Source of the DNA: JALYQB01 sp035640155
Lineage (GTDB): Bacteria > Actinomycetota > Actinomycetes > Mycobacteriales > Pseudonocardiaceae
DNA length: 64,000 nt
Reading direction: 5' to 3'
Assembly: GCA_035640155.1 (NCBI GenBank)
Contig: DASQWR010000238.1
Location: forward strand, 12,451-76,450
The notes under the pieces are model-generated. The model was not told the origin of the DNA. It ran no database searches and was given only the letters and a program-made list of their open reading frames with translations. Position numbers and translations under genes: made by a program. This document shows, one piece after another, positions 54,957-63,873 of the stretch. The first letter of the stretch is position 1. Every line of letters begins with the position of its first letter.

Positions 54957-55162
54957 CCGAGCCGGTGACCCTGCTGCTGCTTCTGGTACTGCTGGTGATT
55001 CTGGCGGACTACTGGCTCTTCCCACGCCAGCCATGCCCCCGGTGCAAAGGCAAGGGCCGGTTCTCAAGCGGGCTCACTCGGTCCTGGCGGCCGTGCGGGG
55101 CATGTGGTGGCAAGGCGTTTCGCATCAGGCGGGGCAGCAAGTTCCTGGGCCGTGACATGTAG
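54953..55162 (+). CDS. small membrane-anchored zinc-ribbon protein
   Basis: 69 residues. An N-terminal hydrophobic helix (VTLLLLLVLLVILADYWLFP) is followed by two Cys pairs, CPRC and CGAC, in a DnaJ-like or zinc-ribbon layout (PCPRCKGKGRFSSGLTRSWR, PCGACGGKAFRIRRG). A membrane-tethered metal site is likely. The gene overlaps a 49-residue gene upstream. The longer open frame upstream of the ATG lies outside the coupled pair and looks unconserved. Confidence 0.65.
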   Translation: MTEPVTLLLLLVLLVILADYWLFPRQPCPRCKGKGRFSSGLTRSWRPCGACGGKAFRIRRGSKFLGRDM

Positions 55163-55323
55163 CGGCGTGCTCGGCGCGATACCCCGCGCCGTCTCGGAAC
55201 ACCCCGTATCCATCGCTCTCTGCACTCCACGTATCCAGTCTGCTACCTGCTTCCGGATGGGCAAGCTCCACCGTGGCGTGACGAGTGGGATGTTGCCGTC
55301 GCGAGTAGAGGGGTGAGCCGGTG

Positions 55324-57486
55324 ATGGTGACCCACGCCGGCCGTGAGGCGTTCGCACGGGAGTGGGCCGTTGCGGTCGCCGGCACGAGCTGCATATCGAT
55401 GGGACCGGGCAACCTGATCCGGCATCTGCTCGGGCTCACCGACCGGCTGGTCGCCGCGCTGCTGGCCCCCGAGTTCGACCCCTCAAGCGGGTATCGGATC
55501 GGCGCCGACCTGGTCGAGGCGCATTTCACCGGCACCGAGACACTCGCCCAGACGGTCACGGTCATCTCCCAGCGGATGCCGGACTTGCTGGGCGCACAGG
55601 CGAACCAGGTGCCCGGCTTCTCCACCCGGCTCGCCCGGCTCACCGGCGCGCTGGCCGCAGGCTATGCCAGCGCGCTGCGCGAGCGCACCCTCGATGAGCA
55701 GGAGACGATCCATCTCGCCGGGCTGGTGGCCCACCGGCAGGCCGAACAGGCCCTGGCGGCCAGCGAGGCGCGATTCCGGGCCATGTTCACCGAGGCGGCG
55801 CTCGGCATCGCAATCGGCGACCTCGAAGGCAACATCGTAGAGGTCAACCCGGCACTGCTGCGGATGTTCGACTACACCCTCGAGGAGTTCGGCCGGCGCA
55901 ACGTCGGCGAGATGGTGCATCCGGATGACGTGGCCAGCGTCTGCCAGGGCTACGAGCAGCTGGTGTGCGGCGAGCGGGATCACTTCCGGGTGGAGAAGCG
56001 GTTCTTCCGCTCCGACGGCACGGAGTTCTGGACGCACCTGACGGTCTCGCTGGTGCGGGACAAGGCCGGTACGCCCGTCTACCAGGTGGCCCTGCTGGAG
56101 GATGTCTCCGAGCGGCGCCGGCTGCAGGCCCGGTTGGAACATCAGGCCTATCACGATCCGCTGACCCGGCTGCCCAATCGGGCCTTGGTCTCCGATCGGC
56201 TGACCCGGGTGTTCGCCGGATCAGCCGGCCAGCGGCGGATCGGGCTGTGTTATCTGGACCTGGACGGGTTCAAGATGGTCAACGACAGCCTCGGCCACGA
56301 CGTCGGCGACCAGCTGCTGACAGCCGTCGCCTGCCGGCTGGCCGACTGTTGCGGTCCCGGACAGCTGGTGGCCCGGATGGGCGGTGACGAGTTCGTCATC
56401 CTCATCGAGGACTCCCCCGGGGAGGACGCTGTCGTCGCACTGGCCGAAGACATCCTCGCTGCGCTGGCCGCGCCGATACGGCTCGGCGACCACGAGCTCA
56501 CCGTGACAGCGAGCATCGGCATCGTGGAGCGGCCGGTGACCGGCACCAGTCCGGCGGAGCTCGTGCAGGCCGCCGACATCACGCTGTCCTGGGCCAAGGC
56601 GGACGGCAAGAGCCGTTACGCGATGTTCGACCAGCGTCGCAACGCCGGCGCGGTAGCCCGGTTCACGCTGGCCGCGACGATGCCGACGGCAGTGGACCGC
56701 GGCGAGTTCCTGGTCGACTACCAGCCGCTGGTGGCGCTGGCCGACGGTTCGCTGCACGGCGTGGAGGCACTGGTGCGCTGGCGGCACCCGACCTACGGCC
56801 TGCTCGGGCCCGAACAGTTCGTCGGGCTGGCCGAGGAGACCGGCTCGGTCGTGGCGCTCGGCCGCTGGGTGCTCGCCCGGGCCTGCGAGCAGGCCCGCCG
56901 GTGGCGCGACGCCTGCGGTGCCGACGCCCCGTTCGTCAGCGTCAACCTCGCGCCCCGGCAGCTGCGCGAGCCCGGCCTGGTGGCCGACGTCGCGGCGATC
57001 CTGACCGACACCCGGCTGGACCCGTCCAGCCTGCAGCTCGAGCTCACCGAGCGGGCACTGATGGGCGACGAGGCGGGCCCGCTCCAGGCGCTGACCAAGC
57101 TGTATGACATGGGGGTGCGGATCGCCATCGACGACTTCGGCACCGGCTACTCCAACCTGTCCTACCTGCGCCGGCTGCCGGTGCACGAGCTGAAGCTGGA
57201 CGGCTCGTTCGCCGAGGGACTGCGGCGTGCCGGTGACGCCGACCCGGTGGACGAGCGGATCGTGGCGACCCTGGTGACCCTGGCGCACACCCTGGACCTG
57301 ACCGTGACCGCCGAGGGGGTGGAGAACGCCGCGCAGCTCGAGCGGCTGCGCGCCCTGCACTGCGACGCCGGGCAGGGCTGGTTCTTCGCCCCACCCGGCC
57401 CACCTGAGCGGATCGACGTCATGCTGCACGTCGCCCCGCTCGGGCAGCCGCGGCTGATCGCCACCACAGGGCACCCACCACACTGA
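55324..57486 (+). CDS. PAS-GGDEF-EAL cyclic-di-GMP enzyme
   Basis: 720 residues. The N-terminal ~140 residues form a helical region, then a PAS domain (FRAMFTEAALGIAIGDLEGN, LGIAIGDLEG), a GGDEF domain with GGDEF at 353-357, and an EAL domain with EAL at 481-483 (GVEALVRWRHP) and the second-half signature DDFGTGYSNLSYLRRLPVHE with LKLDGSF. Both catalytic motifs are intact, so it may make and degrade c-di-GMP. The five residues before GGDEF show no RxxD inhibitory site. An in-frame GTG at 55321 precedes the ATG. Confidence 0.93.
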   Translation: MVTHAGREAFAREWAVAVAGTSCISMGPGNLIRHLLGLTDRLVAALLAPEFDPSSGYRIGADLVEAHFTGTETLAQTVTVISQRMPDLLGAQANQVPGFSTRLARLTGALAAGYASALRERTLDEQETIHLAGLVAHRQAEQALAASEARFRAMFTEAALGIAIGDLEGNIVEVNPALLRMFDYTLEEFGRRNVGEMVHPDDVASVCQGYEQLVCGERDHFRVEKRFFRSDGTEFWTHLTVSLVRDKAGTPVYQVALLEDVSERRRLQARLEHQAYHDPLTRLPNRALVSDRLTRVFAGSAGQRRIGLCYLDLDGFKMVNDSLGHDVGDQLLTAVACRLADCCGPGQLVARMGGDEFVILIEDSPGEDAVVALAEDILAALAAPIRLGDHELTVTASIGIVERPVTGTSPAELVQAADITLSWAKADGKSRYAMFDQRRNAGAVARFTLAATMPTAVDRGEFLVDYQPLVALADGSLHGVEALVRWRHPTYGLLGPEQFVGLAEETGSVVALGRWVLARACEQARRWRDACGADAPFVSVNLAPRQLREPGLVADVAAILTDTRLDPSSLQLELTERALMGDEAGPLQALTKLYDMGVRIAIDDFGTGYSNLSYLRRLPVHELKLDGSFAEGLRRAGDADPVDERIVATLVTLAHTLDLTVTAEGVENAAQLERLRALHCDAGQGWFFAPPGPPERIDVMLHVAPLGQPRLIATTGHPPH

Positions 57487-57530
57487 TCACGTTCGCAGTC
57501 GACACGAACAGAACCGAGGAGGCAGCGCTC

Positions 57531-57737
57531 GTGGATCACATCTATCGCGTGACCGAGATCGTGGGCACCAGCTCGGACGGACTCGAGGCCGCGATCCGCA
57601 ACGGGGTTGCTCGTGCGGCACGGACGCTGCACAACCTGGACTGGTTCGAGGTGACTGAGATCCGTGGACACCTGGCCGACGGTCAGATCGGTCACTTCCA
57701 GGTCGGCCTCAAGGTCGGGTTCCGACTCGACGAGTAG
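57531..57737 (+). CDS. dodecin
   Basis: 68 residues, the standard size and sequence of dodecin: VYRVTEIVGTSSDGLEAAIR type opening, then ARAARTLHNLDWFEVTEIRG and a C-terminal GHFQVGLKVGFRLDE. Dodecins form hollow dodecamers that store riboflavin or FMN, or bind CoA. The tryptophan that stacks on flavin (LDWFEV) is present. The GTG follows GAGGAGG. Confidence 0.95.
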   Translation: MDHIYRVTEIVGTSSDGLEAAIRNGVARAARTLHNLDWFEVTEIRGHLADGQIGHFQVGLKVGFRLDE

Positions 57738-57891
57738 TAGACCGCACGTACGACGTCCGGCGGAGCCTCCGACCCGGGTGCCCAAGATCGAACAGGAGCT
57801 GCCGAAGCTGTAGCCCACGGTCGACGGCAGCCTCCCGTCCGCCCGGCCCGCGTGCTGAGCCGCACGGGTGCCTGACCGAGCTGGTTCTTGT

Positions 57892-58866
57892 TCACTCGGC
57901 CGACTGTTCGGAGCTGTCCGCCCCACGGCCGAGGGTGTCGGCCACCACCGCGCCCCGCTGCCCCATCGGCTCAGCGGGCCCCACCGTGCTGTCCACGGCG
58001 GTCTGATGCTCGATCTCAGAGTCGATCTCGGCGCCGAGCAGCGCGATGAACGACGACAGGTACAGCCACAGGAGCAGGATGGCCACGCCTGCCAACGCTC
58101 CATACGCTTCGTGGTAGCTGGAGAAGTTGCTGACATAGAGGGAGAAGGCCGCGGAGGCAGCCAGCCACAACACCACCGCGACGATCGCTCCCCAGCTGAC
58201 CCACCGCCAGCGAGCTCGGTCCCGGTCGGGCCCGTAGCGGTACAATGCGGCCAGCGCCACGCCGATCAGCAAGGTCAGGGTGGCCCACCGTGCCACATTC
58301 GCCAGTGCCCGGCCCAGCGTGCCGAGACCGAGATGGTCCAGCACCACGGGAAAGGCCGCGACGAGACCGAGCGCGATCGCCGCGACGACCAAGGCGGCGA
58401 CGGTGAGCAGCAGCGCAGCCGCCCGCAGCCGGAGGAACCCACGCGTGTCCTGCTCCTCGTAGACGAGGTTCACGCCGCTGATCAGAGCCGCGATTCCGTT
58501 CGAGACACTCCACAGCACGCCCAGGACGCTGAGCACCAGTCCAAGGGTCAGGCCGCCGCTGCCCAACTGTGTCGCCGTTCGCAGCTGATCCACCAGGAGA
58601 TCACCGGCGCCGCCGGGCAACGTGCTGACCACTGGGGCAAGCTGGGCACGCACCTGATTGGGGTCGGCGACCAGCGCGTAGACGCTCACCAGGGCAATGA
58701 TCGCCGGGAACATTGCGAGCATCGCATAGAACGCAACGCCGGCGGCGATCAACGGCAGTTGGTCGTCCTGCACCTGAAAGAACACCCGCTTGGCAACATC
58801 TCGCCAGCCGGCGGCAGGAATCCGCGTCGGCCATCGGGCTCGACGCCCGTAGCGGTCCTCGTTCAC
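57892..58866 (-). CDS. YihY/virulence-factor BrkB family membrane protein
   Basis: 324 residues with six to seven membrane helices. Conserved motifs are LPLIAAGVAFYAMLAMFPAI, VLSVLGVLWSVSNGIAALIS and LYRYGPDRDRARWRWVSWGA. The C-terminus is a long cytoplasmic acidic tail. Proteins of this family have been linked to envelope integrity; the role is unknown. The GTG at 58866 follows GTGAGGAG. Confidence 0.9.
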   Translation of the reverse strand: MNEDRYGRRARWPTRIPAAGWRDVAKRVFFQVQDDQLPLIAAGVAFYAMLAMFPAIIALVSVYALVADPNQVRAQLAPVVSTLPGGAGDLLVDQLRTATQLGSGGLTLGLVLSVLGVLWSVSNGIAALISGVNLVYEEQDTRGFLRLRAAALLLTVAALVVAAIALGLVAAFPVVLDHLGLGTLGRALANVARWATLTLLIGVALAALYRYGPDRDRARWRWVSWGAIVAVVLWLAASAAFSLYVSNFSSYHEAYGALAGVAILLLWLYLSSFIALLGAEIDSEIEHQTAVDSTVGPAEPMGQRGAVVADTLGRGADSSEQSAE

Positions 58867-58956
58867 GGTCCGCTCCTCACGCCGTTCTTCGATCTCCAAA
58901 AGGGCCCGTTGCGGCTGGGCACGTGGTGGGAGTATTGCTGCCACGCGAACACCGAT

Positions 58957-59358
58957 TCACTCTCCCGGTGGGGGCCGGCGGATGGTGATGGCCTGGGTTG
59001 CCGAGGCCACGGTGATCGGCTCCTCGGCGCAGCGGTTGAGGACGCAGCGGGTCATCTCGTCCTTCACCGCGCGAGCGTTGGGCACTGGGACGATGAATCG
59101 CGCTGCCAGCTCGATCCAGTTGTCGGTGGCGCGGACGAACACGCGTGGCTCGACCTCGGCTCGCCCGATCTCCAGGATCTTGGTCCGCAGCGGGGACAGG
59201 TCGAGGACGTCGCCGTGCACTCCGCCCATCTGGATCCGGTCCCCGACCCGGCAGTGCCGCCCGGTGAGGATGCTGACCCAGCCGGCCAACGCCCCGATGA
59301 CCTCCTGCATCGCGAATGCCAACCCGGCCGTGGCGAGGAATCCGCTCACGACGTCCAG
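58957..59358 (-). pseudogene. MscS-type mechanosensitive channel relic with internal deletion
   Basis: The visible part starts with a MscS pore-lining/beta segment (GFLATAGLAFAMQEVIGALA then GWVSILTGRHCRVGDRIQMG and GVHGDVLDLSPLRTKILEIG). It then jumps directly to the end of the same family (RAEVEPRVFVRATDNWIELA, then VPVPNARAVKDEM), losing about 90 residues of the soluble domain in frame. N-terminal membrane helices are also missing. The gene is not expected to make a channel. Confidence 0.75.
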
Positions 59359-59631
59359 CCTCCCGGCTGACGGCGAACCTGGCGGTCTCCTGACGCCCGG
59401 GGTTGCTGGTGTCGCCCCGCGATTGGGTGCCCGTCCGGCGGACAACCCGAGGATGAGGACGGCAGGCAGAGCACGGATGACCCTGGGTGATGGCGACATC
59501 GTGGGGCTCACCCGGATCGAGCGCCAGATCGCGCAGGAGGGCGCCGCTGACTCCACTCCCCAAGCCTACGTGCAGTGTGGGGTCACGACGCGTGAAGCGC
59601 CAGGATCAATCCTGCGAATGGGGCGCCCCGA

Positions 59632-61113
59632 TTATGTACCGCAGAACGTGCGGTACGCGCCGAAGCTCGGCGGGGCCGGTGCGGCGTATGGCTCCAGACC
59701 GGGTCGTAGGTTAAACGGCTGGGCGAGCACGTCGAGTAGCCGTCGAAATGGTCCCAGGTCACCGGCACTGGCCGCGGCCAACGCTTCCTCCACGAGGTGG
59801 TTCCGGGGGATGTAGACAGGATTGACACGGTCCATCGCTTCCGCGATCGCCTGTGGCCCAGACGCTTGTGACGACAGCTGTGCGCGCCAACGGTCCGACC
59901 AGGCGTCGAAGGCGGAAGGTTCGGCGAAGAGCGATCGCGCAGGCGCCGCATCTCCGAGCACTGCCGAAGACAGCGTCCGGAAGCACGAGGTGAAGTCGAC
60001 CCTCTGTGCATGCAGCAGCGCCAGCAGGTCGTCGATCAGCGCGCCGTTTTCTTGTTGACCATCTGCCATACCCAGCTTGGCACGCATCCCGTGGCCCCAG
60101 TACTCGTCATAACGATCGGGGAACGACTGCAGCACCTCGGTGGCGGCCGCAATTGCGGTATCCGTCTCGACGTGGAACAGGGGCAGTAACGTCTCGGCCA
60201 ACCGTGCCAGGTTCCACTGCGCGATCTGCGGCTGGTTGCCGTACGCATAGCGGCCGCCGTGATCGATCGAACTGAACACGGTGGCGGGGTCGAAGGCCTC
60301 CATGAACGCGCAGGGGCCGTAGTCGATGGTCTCGCCGGAGATCGCCATGTTGTCGGTGTTCATGACGCCGTGGATGAACCCGACCAGCATCCAGCGAGCG
60401 ACCAGCGACGCCTGGGCGTCGACGACGCCCTCGAACAAAGCGAGGTACTGGTTCTCCGCCTCGACCACGTGGGGGTAGTGACGTGCGATTGCGTAGTCGG
60501 CGAGGCGCCGCACGAGCGTCGGGTCCTCGTGCGCTGCTGCGTACTGGAAGGTGCCGACGCGGACATGGCTCGCCGCGACACGGGTCAGCACAGCGCCCGG
60601 CAGCATCGCGTCCCGCGCGACCTGATCGCCGGTCGCCACCACCGCGAGCGCCCGGGTCGTGGGGATGCCGAGCGCATGCATCGCCTCGCCGATCGCATAC
60701 TCACGCAGCATCGGACCGATGGCTGCCTTCCCATCACCACCTCGTGCGAACGGCGTGCGACCCGAGCCCTTGAGGTGCAGGTCGCGACGGCGTCCGTGGA
60801 CGTCGAGCACCTCGCCGAGCAGGAGCGCTCGGCCATCCCCGAGACTCGGCACGAAACCGCCGAACTGATGGCCGGCGTAGGCCAGCGCTACCGGCGCCGC
60901 CCCGTCGGGTGTGGCGTTGCCGACGAGGGCGGCGACACCGTCAGGTGCCCTCAGCGCAGCGGCATCGACTCCCAGCTCTGTGGCCAGCGCCTCGTTGAGC
61001 GCCAACAGCCGGGGCGCCTGCGCCGGCGCCGCTTGCCATGGCTCGTACAGGCCCTCCAGTTCCCGAACATAGGAGTTGTCGAACGCGAACGATGGCCAGG
61101 CAGCGCCGCTCAT
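59632..61113 (-). CDS. selO: SelO (YdiU) family pseudokinase/protein AMPylator
   Basis: 493 residues. Typical SelO features are VALAYAGHQFGGFVPSLGDG, RAGSGRTPFAR-type loop seen as DLHLKGSGRTPFARGGDGKA, the REYAIGEAMHALGIPTTRAL helix, and the NTDNMAISGETIDYGPCAFM motif that supplies catalytic and metal-binding Asp residues. SelO transfers AMP to Ser/Thr/Tyr of proteins in redox regulation. The ATG at 61113 precedes MSGAAWPSFAFDNSYVRELE. Confidence 0.95.
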   Translation of the reverse strand: MSGAAWPSFAFDNSYVRELEGLYEPWQAAPAQAPRLLALNEALATELGVDAAALRAPDGVAALVGNATPDGAAPVALAYAGHQFGGFVPSLGDGRALLLGEVLDVHGRRRDLHLKGSGRTPFARGGDGKAAIGPMLREYAIGEAMHALGIPTTRALAVVATGDQVARDAMLPGAVLTRVAASHVRVGTFQYAAAHEDPTLVRRLADYAIARHYPHVVEAENQYLALFEGVVDAQASLVARWMLVGFIHGVMNTDNMAISGETIDYGPCAFMEAFDPATVFSSIDHGGRYAYGNQPQIAQWNLARLAETLLPLFHVETDTAIAAATEVLQSFPDRYDEYWGHGMRAKLGMADGQQENGALIDDLLALLHAQRVDFTSCFRTLSSAVLGDAAPARSLFAEPSAFDAWSDRWRAQLSSQASGPQAIAEAMDRVNPVYIPRNHLVEEALAAASAGDLGPFRRLLDVLAQPFNLRPGLEPYAAPAPPSFGAYRTFCGT

Positions 61114-61493
61114 AGACCTGAGGCTAGCCTCGTGACGCATAGACGCGGTTAACCGATCTCCAGCTGCCGATGTTGATGTTGGTCTGGGTGGGCCTCGTCC
61201 TGGCGGAGTCAGTTGCGCACGTTGCCCCTCGCATCCACAGTGGACGAAACTCAACAGCGCGGTCGTCCAGGCGAGCCAGTCCGCCGGCGCCGGCGAGCAC
61301 GCCGTCGATGACACGAGAGTCTGGTTGAGGATCTCGGTGGCCTCGGCGCGCCGAGTGGTCCCAGTAGGTGAGCCTCGCAGCGGTTGGTGCGAGAGCGTGC
61401 CGCGGCTGAACGGGATGTTCGCCTTCGTGATCTGGGACACTCAGTCCGAGAGCTTGACGCCTGCGCCGGACACGTTGTCAAGAGGTGATTCGG
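61114..61493. other. intergenic region with a scrap of an asparagine synthase
   Basis: 380 bp with no intact gene. On the plus strand 61399-61455 reads VPRLNGMFAFVIWDTQSES, which matches the N-terminal GATase part of glutamine-hydrolysing asparagine synthases (RLNGMFAFAIWD). Nothing before or after it continues the homology. It is a short relic, not a gene. Confidence 0.4.
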
Positions 61494-62147
61494 ATGAGCC
61501 GCTTTGTCGAGCTGTCACACCCGATCATCGCCGGCATGACCACCTATCCCGGACTCCCAGCGCCGGAGATCACCACCTACCTCGACCGCGGGGAGTCAGC
61601 GCGACGGCTCACCGGCGGCGTGTCATTCCATATCGGACGTGTCGCCATGGTGGCCAACACCGGTACCTACCTCGACGCGCCGTATCACTTCCACGCTGAC
61701 GGACCCGATGTCTCGGCGGTCCCGCTGGAACGGGTCGCCGACGTGCCGATTGTGATGATCCGCGCTAGTCGGCTGCCGTCCGTGGGCACGGCGCTGCTGA
61801 GCGATCCGGCGCAGCTATGGGGTGCGGCCGTGCTCGTACAGACCGACTGGTCACGACACTGGGGCACGGCCGCCTACTTCACCGGGAGCCCGTTCCTGAC
61901 CGCGGACGCTGCGGGGGCGCTAGTGGACACGAACGTGGCCGCCGTGGGCATCGACTCGCTGAACATCGACGACATTGAGAATCTGGCCCGTCCCGTGCAC
62001 AACATCCTGCTCGGCGCGGGGATCCCGGTGCTGGAGAACCTCACCAACCTCGCTGCCGTCCCGGACACCGGTGCGCGGCTGATCGCCGTCCCCGCGCCGG
62101 TATGCGGCATGGGCGCCTTCCCGGTGCGAGCCATCGCGGTACTGTAG
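61494..62147 (+). CDS. cyclase-family metal hydrolase (KynB-like)
   Basis: 217 residues. The cyclase fold is clear: FVELSHPIIAGMTTYPGLPA, the signature region VANTGTYLDAPYHFHADG, WSRHWGTAAYFTGSPFLTAD and IDSLNIDDIENLARPVHNIL. The classical metal site H-x-G-T-H-x-D-x-P-x-H has Asn and Tyr in place of the first two His residues (NTGTYLDAPYH), so metal binding may differ. Kynurenine formamidase or a related amidase is the nearest known role. The ATG follows AGAGGTGA. Confidence 0.88.
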   Translation: MSRFVELSHPIIAGMTTYPGLPAPEITTYLDRGESARRLTGGVSFHIGRVAMVANTGTYLDAPYHFHADGPDVSAVPLERVADVPIVMIRASRLPSVGTALLSDPAQLWGAAVLVQTDWSRHWGTAAYFTGSPFLTADAAGALVDTNVAAVGIDSLNIDDIENLARPVHNILLGAGIPVLENLTNLAAVPDTGARLIAVPAPVCGMGAFPVRAIAVL

Positions 62148-62297
62148 CCCACAGTGATCGGTGCGTCCCCGACACTGCCTTACCGGTGTACACAACCGCA
62201 GGGTGGCACCTCTCCCCCACGCCTCTGAGCTCGAACTGGCCGGCTCGCTCCTGCCCCGAGGGGGTTGCACGCCCTGCAGCACCGTCGTACGGCCACG

Positions 62298-62722
62298 TCA
62301 CCGCCGACGATGTGCGCCGCGTTGAGCTGTTCTTGTGGTCTGCGCCGAATGGTTGCCATGCCGAGCGCATCGGTGACGAGTTCGGTGCGCACGTGCTCGG
62401 CGATGGACCAGCCGATGACGAGCTGGGAATAGGCGTCCATGACCGCGGCGCAGTAGATCTTGCCCTCGAGCGTGGGGTGCTCGGTGATGTCGGTGATCCA
62501 CAGCCGGTTCGGCTCGGCGACGGTGAAGTCGCGGTTGACCAGGTCCGAGGTGGGCTCTGCGTCCGGGTCGCGGAGGGTGCAGCCGCGGCGTCGCCGCCGG
62601 TAGAGGCCCTGGATCCCGGCGTCGCGCATCAGCCGGGCGATCCACTTGAGGTTGACCGGAGCCCGAGACCGAGGGTCAACTCGGCGTGCACGCGCGGGGA
62701 GCCATACGCCCCGGGTATTCAT
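62298..62722 (-). pseudogene. IS3-family transposase OrfB remnant
   Basis: The frame shows the OrfB helix-turn-helix end (NLKWIARLMRDAGIQGLYRR) and the DDE start (NRLWITDITEHPTLEGKIYC, AAVMDAYSQLVIGWSIAEHV), with the first Asp in WITDIT. A frameshift splits the part upstream (PRVHAEL reads in another frame) and the homology stops after VTDALGMATIRRRPQ, so the remaining Asp and Glu of the triad are lost. No terminal repeats of a full element are visible. Confidence 0.85.
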
Positions 62723-62767
62723 GTCAGGTGTTTGGTCATGGCGTTTCGCGGTGTGGGAACGAGGAAA

Positions 62768-62830
62768 GGTGTCCCTGACCGGGAAGAATGCGGACTATCA
62801 AGATCTGCATGAACCCCAGGAAGGGACACC
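62768..62830. repeat. 9-bp inverted repeat flanking 45 bp
   Basis: GGTGTCCCT (62768-62776) and AGGGACACC (62822-62830) are perfect inverted copies, with near-matches just outside (AGGAAA and CTTCAGG). It lies between the IS3 remnant and the YCII gene and could be the ends of a small insertion element that has since lost its centre, or a hairpin. Confidence 0.5.
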
Positions 62831-62961
62831 CTTCAGGTGAAGGCTACAAGCACCCGGGGACTAGCTGGGCGGGCTCATCGAGCGCGCCTGGGGGCCGGTG
62901 ACCCCGGTGGACCCTCCCAGGCCCAGGACACGAGGACAGATCACTACCGAGAGGACACCGT

Positions 62962-63282
62962 GTGAACACCAACTACTTCGTCTACAAGCTGATCTCACCC
63001 CGGCCCACCTTCGCGGGCGACATGTCCGAGGACGAAAAGGCCCTGATGGGTGAACACGGCGCGTACTGGAGGAAGCTCTTCGAGCGCGGGCGAGTCGTCG
63101 TGTTCGGCGCCGTCCTCGAACCCGCCGGCGTCTGGGGCCTCGCCGTGGTCGAGGCGGACAGCATCGATGAGGTTCGTGCGATCGCGGAGGACGACCCGGC
63201 GGTCAAGACCCAGACGTGCTCCTTCGAAATCGGCACCATGTTGCCAGGGGCCGTCATTCGGGCGGCTCCCGTCGGGCCGTAA
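62962..63282 (+). CDS. YCII-domain protein
   Basis: 106 residues. The YCII-like core has NYFVYKLISPRPTFAGDM, MGEHGAYWRKLFERGRVVVF and a GVWGLAVVEADSIDEVRAIA strand-helix, with the His in GEHGAYW. Small proteins of this fold are often muconolactone-isomerase-like or partners of ECF sigma factors. No sigma gene is nearby. The GTG follows GAGAGG. Confidence 0.85.
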   Translation: MNTNYFVYKLISPRPTFAGDMSEDEKALMGEHGAYWRKLFERGRVVVFGAVLEPAGVWGLAVVEADSIDEVRAIAEDDPAVKTQTCSFEIGTMLPGAVIRAAPVGP

Positions 63283-63873
63283 GCGCCGCCACCACGCCGA
63301 CCCGCCGTCGCCCGACACGACGCCCTCCAGGCCATGCTTGCCGCCCGCCACGTCGATGACGCCGAACCCGAGCAGCAGGTCATTGCCGCCGAATGCCTTG
63401 CCGCCCACCGCGCCGGGGTGCCGTCCTCGATGATGAGACAGGTCTTGCAAGGGCGGGGAACCTCGCCCGTTGGAGGCGCAGGCCCGGGGCCCGGGCGAGA
63501 AGTCGGCTCGGGCGACCGCGGCACCTGGCACAGCTCACGGGGCGGGTGCGCTCCGGGCTCGGCAGCCCGCGGAGACGCCCGAAGGTCAGCACACCGGGCC
63601 GGGGCTTTGGTGATGAACCCGGCCCCGTCCCGGTGCATTGAGGCGGGAGCGCCCCGCCCCGGCGTCGATCCGGGTCGGAACCCGCCCTCGAGCCGCTGGC
63701 GGAGCTTTCGTCGGCGCCCGGAATGTCGATAGCATCGCGCCATCGCTCTCGACCCTTGGCCTCTGGGAAGGCCAGCCCCAGCACGGGAGCAGGGCCTCCG
63801 GCTCAGCAGGCACCAAACGTGCTCCTCAGGCTGACGTAGCATCAGTGAAGCTACGAATCCCCGAGGAGGAGCG
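63283..63873. other. 591-bp region without a supported gene
   Basis: I found no convincing protein on either strand. Plus-strand 63310-63450 reads HDALQAMLAARHVDDAEPEQ and QVIAAECLAAHRAGVPSSMM, a plausible helical fragment of an unknown protein without a start or continuation. Near the downstream gene, CGTAGC-N9-GCTACG (63836-63856) forms an inverted repeat 17 bp before the VOC ATG, which may be an operator. Confidence 0.45.
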
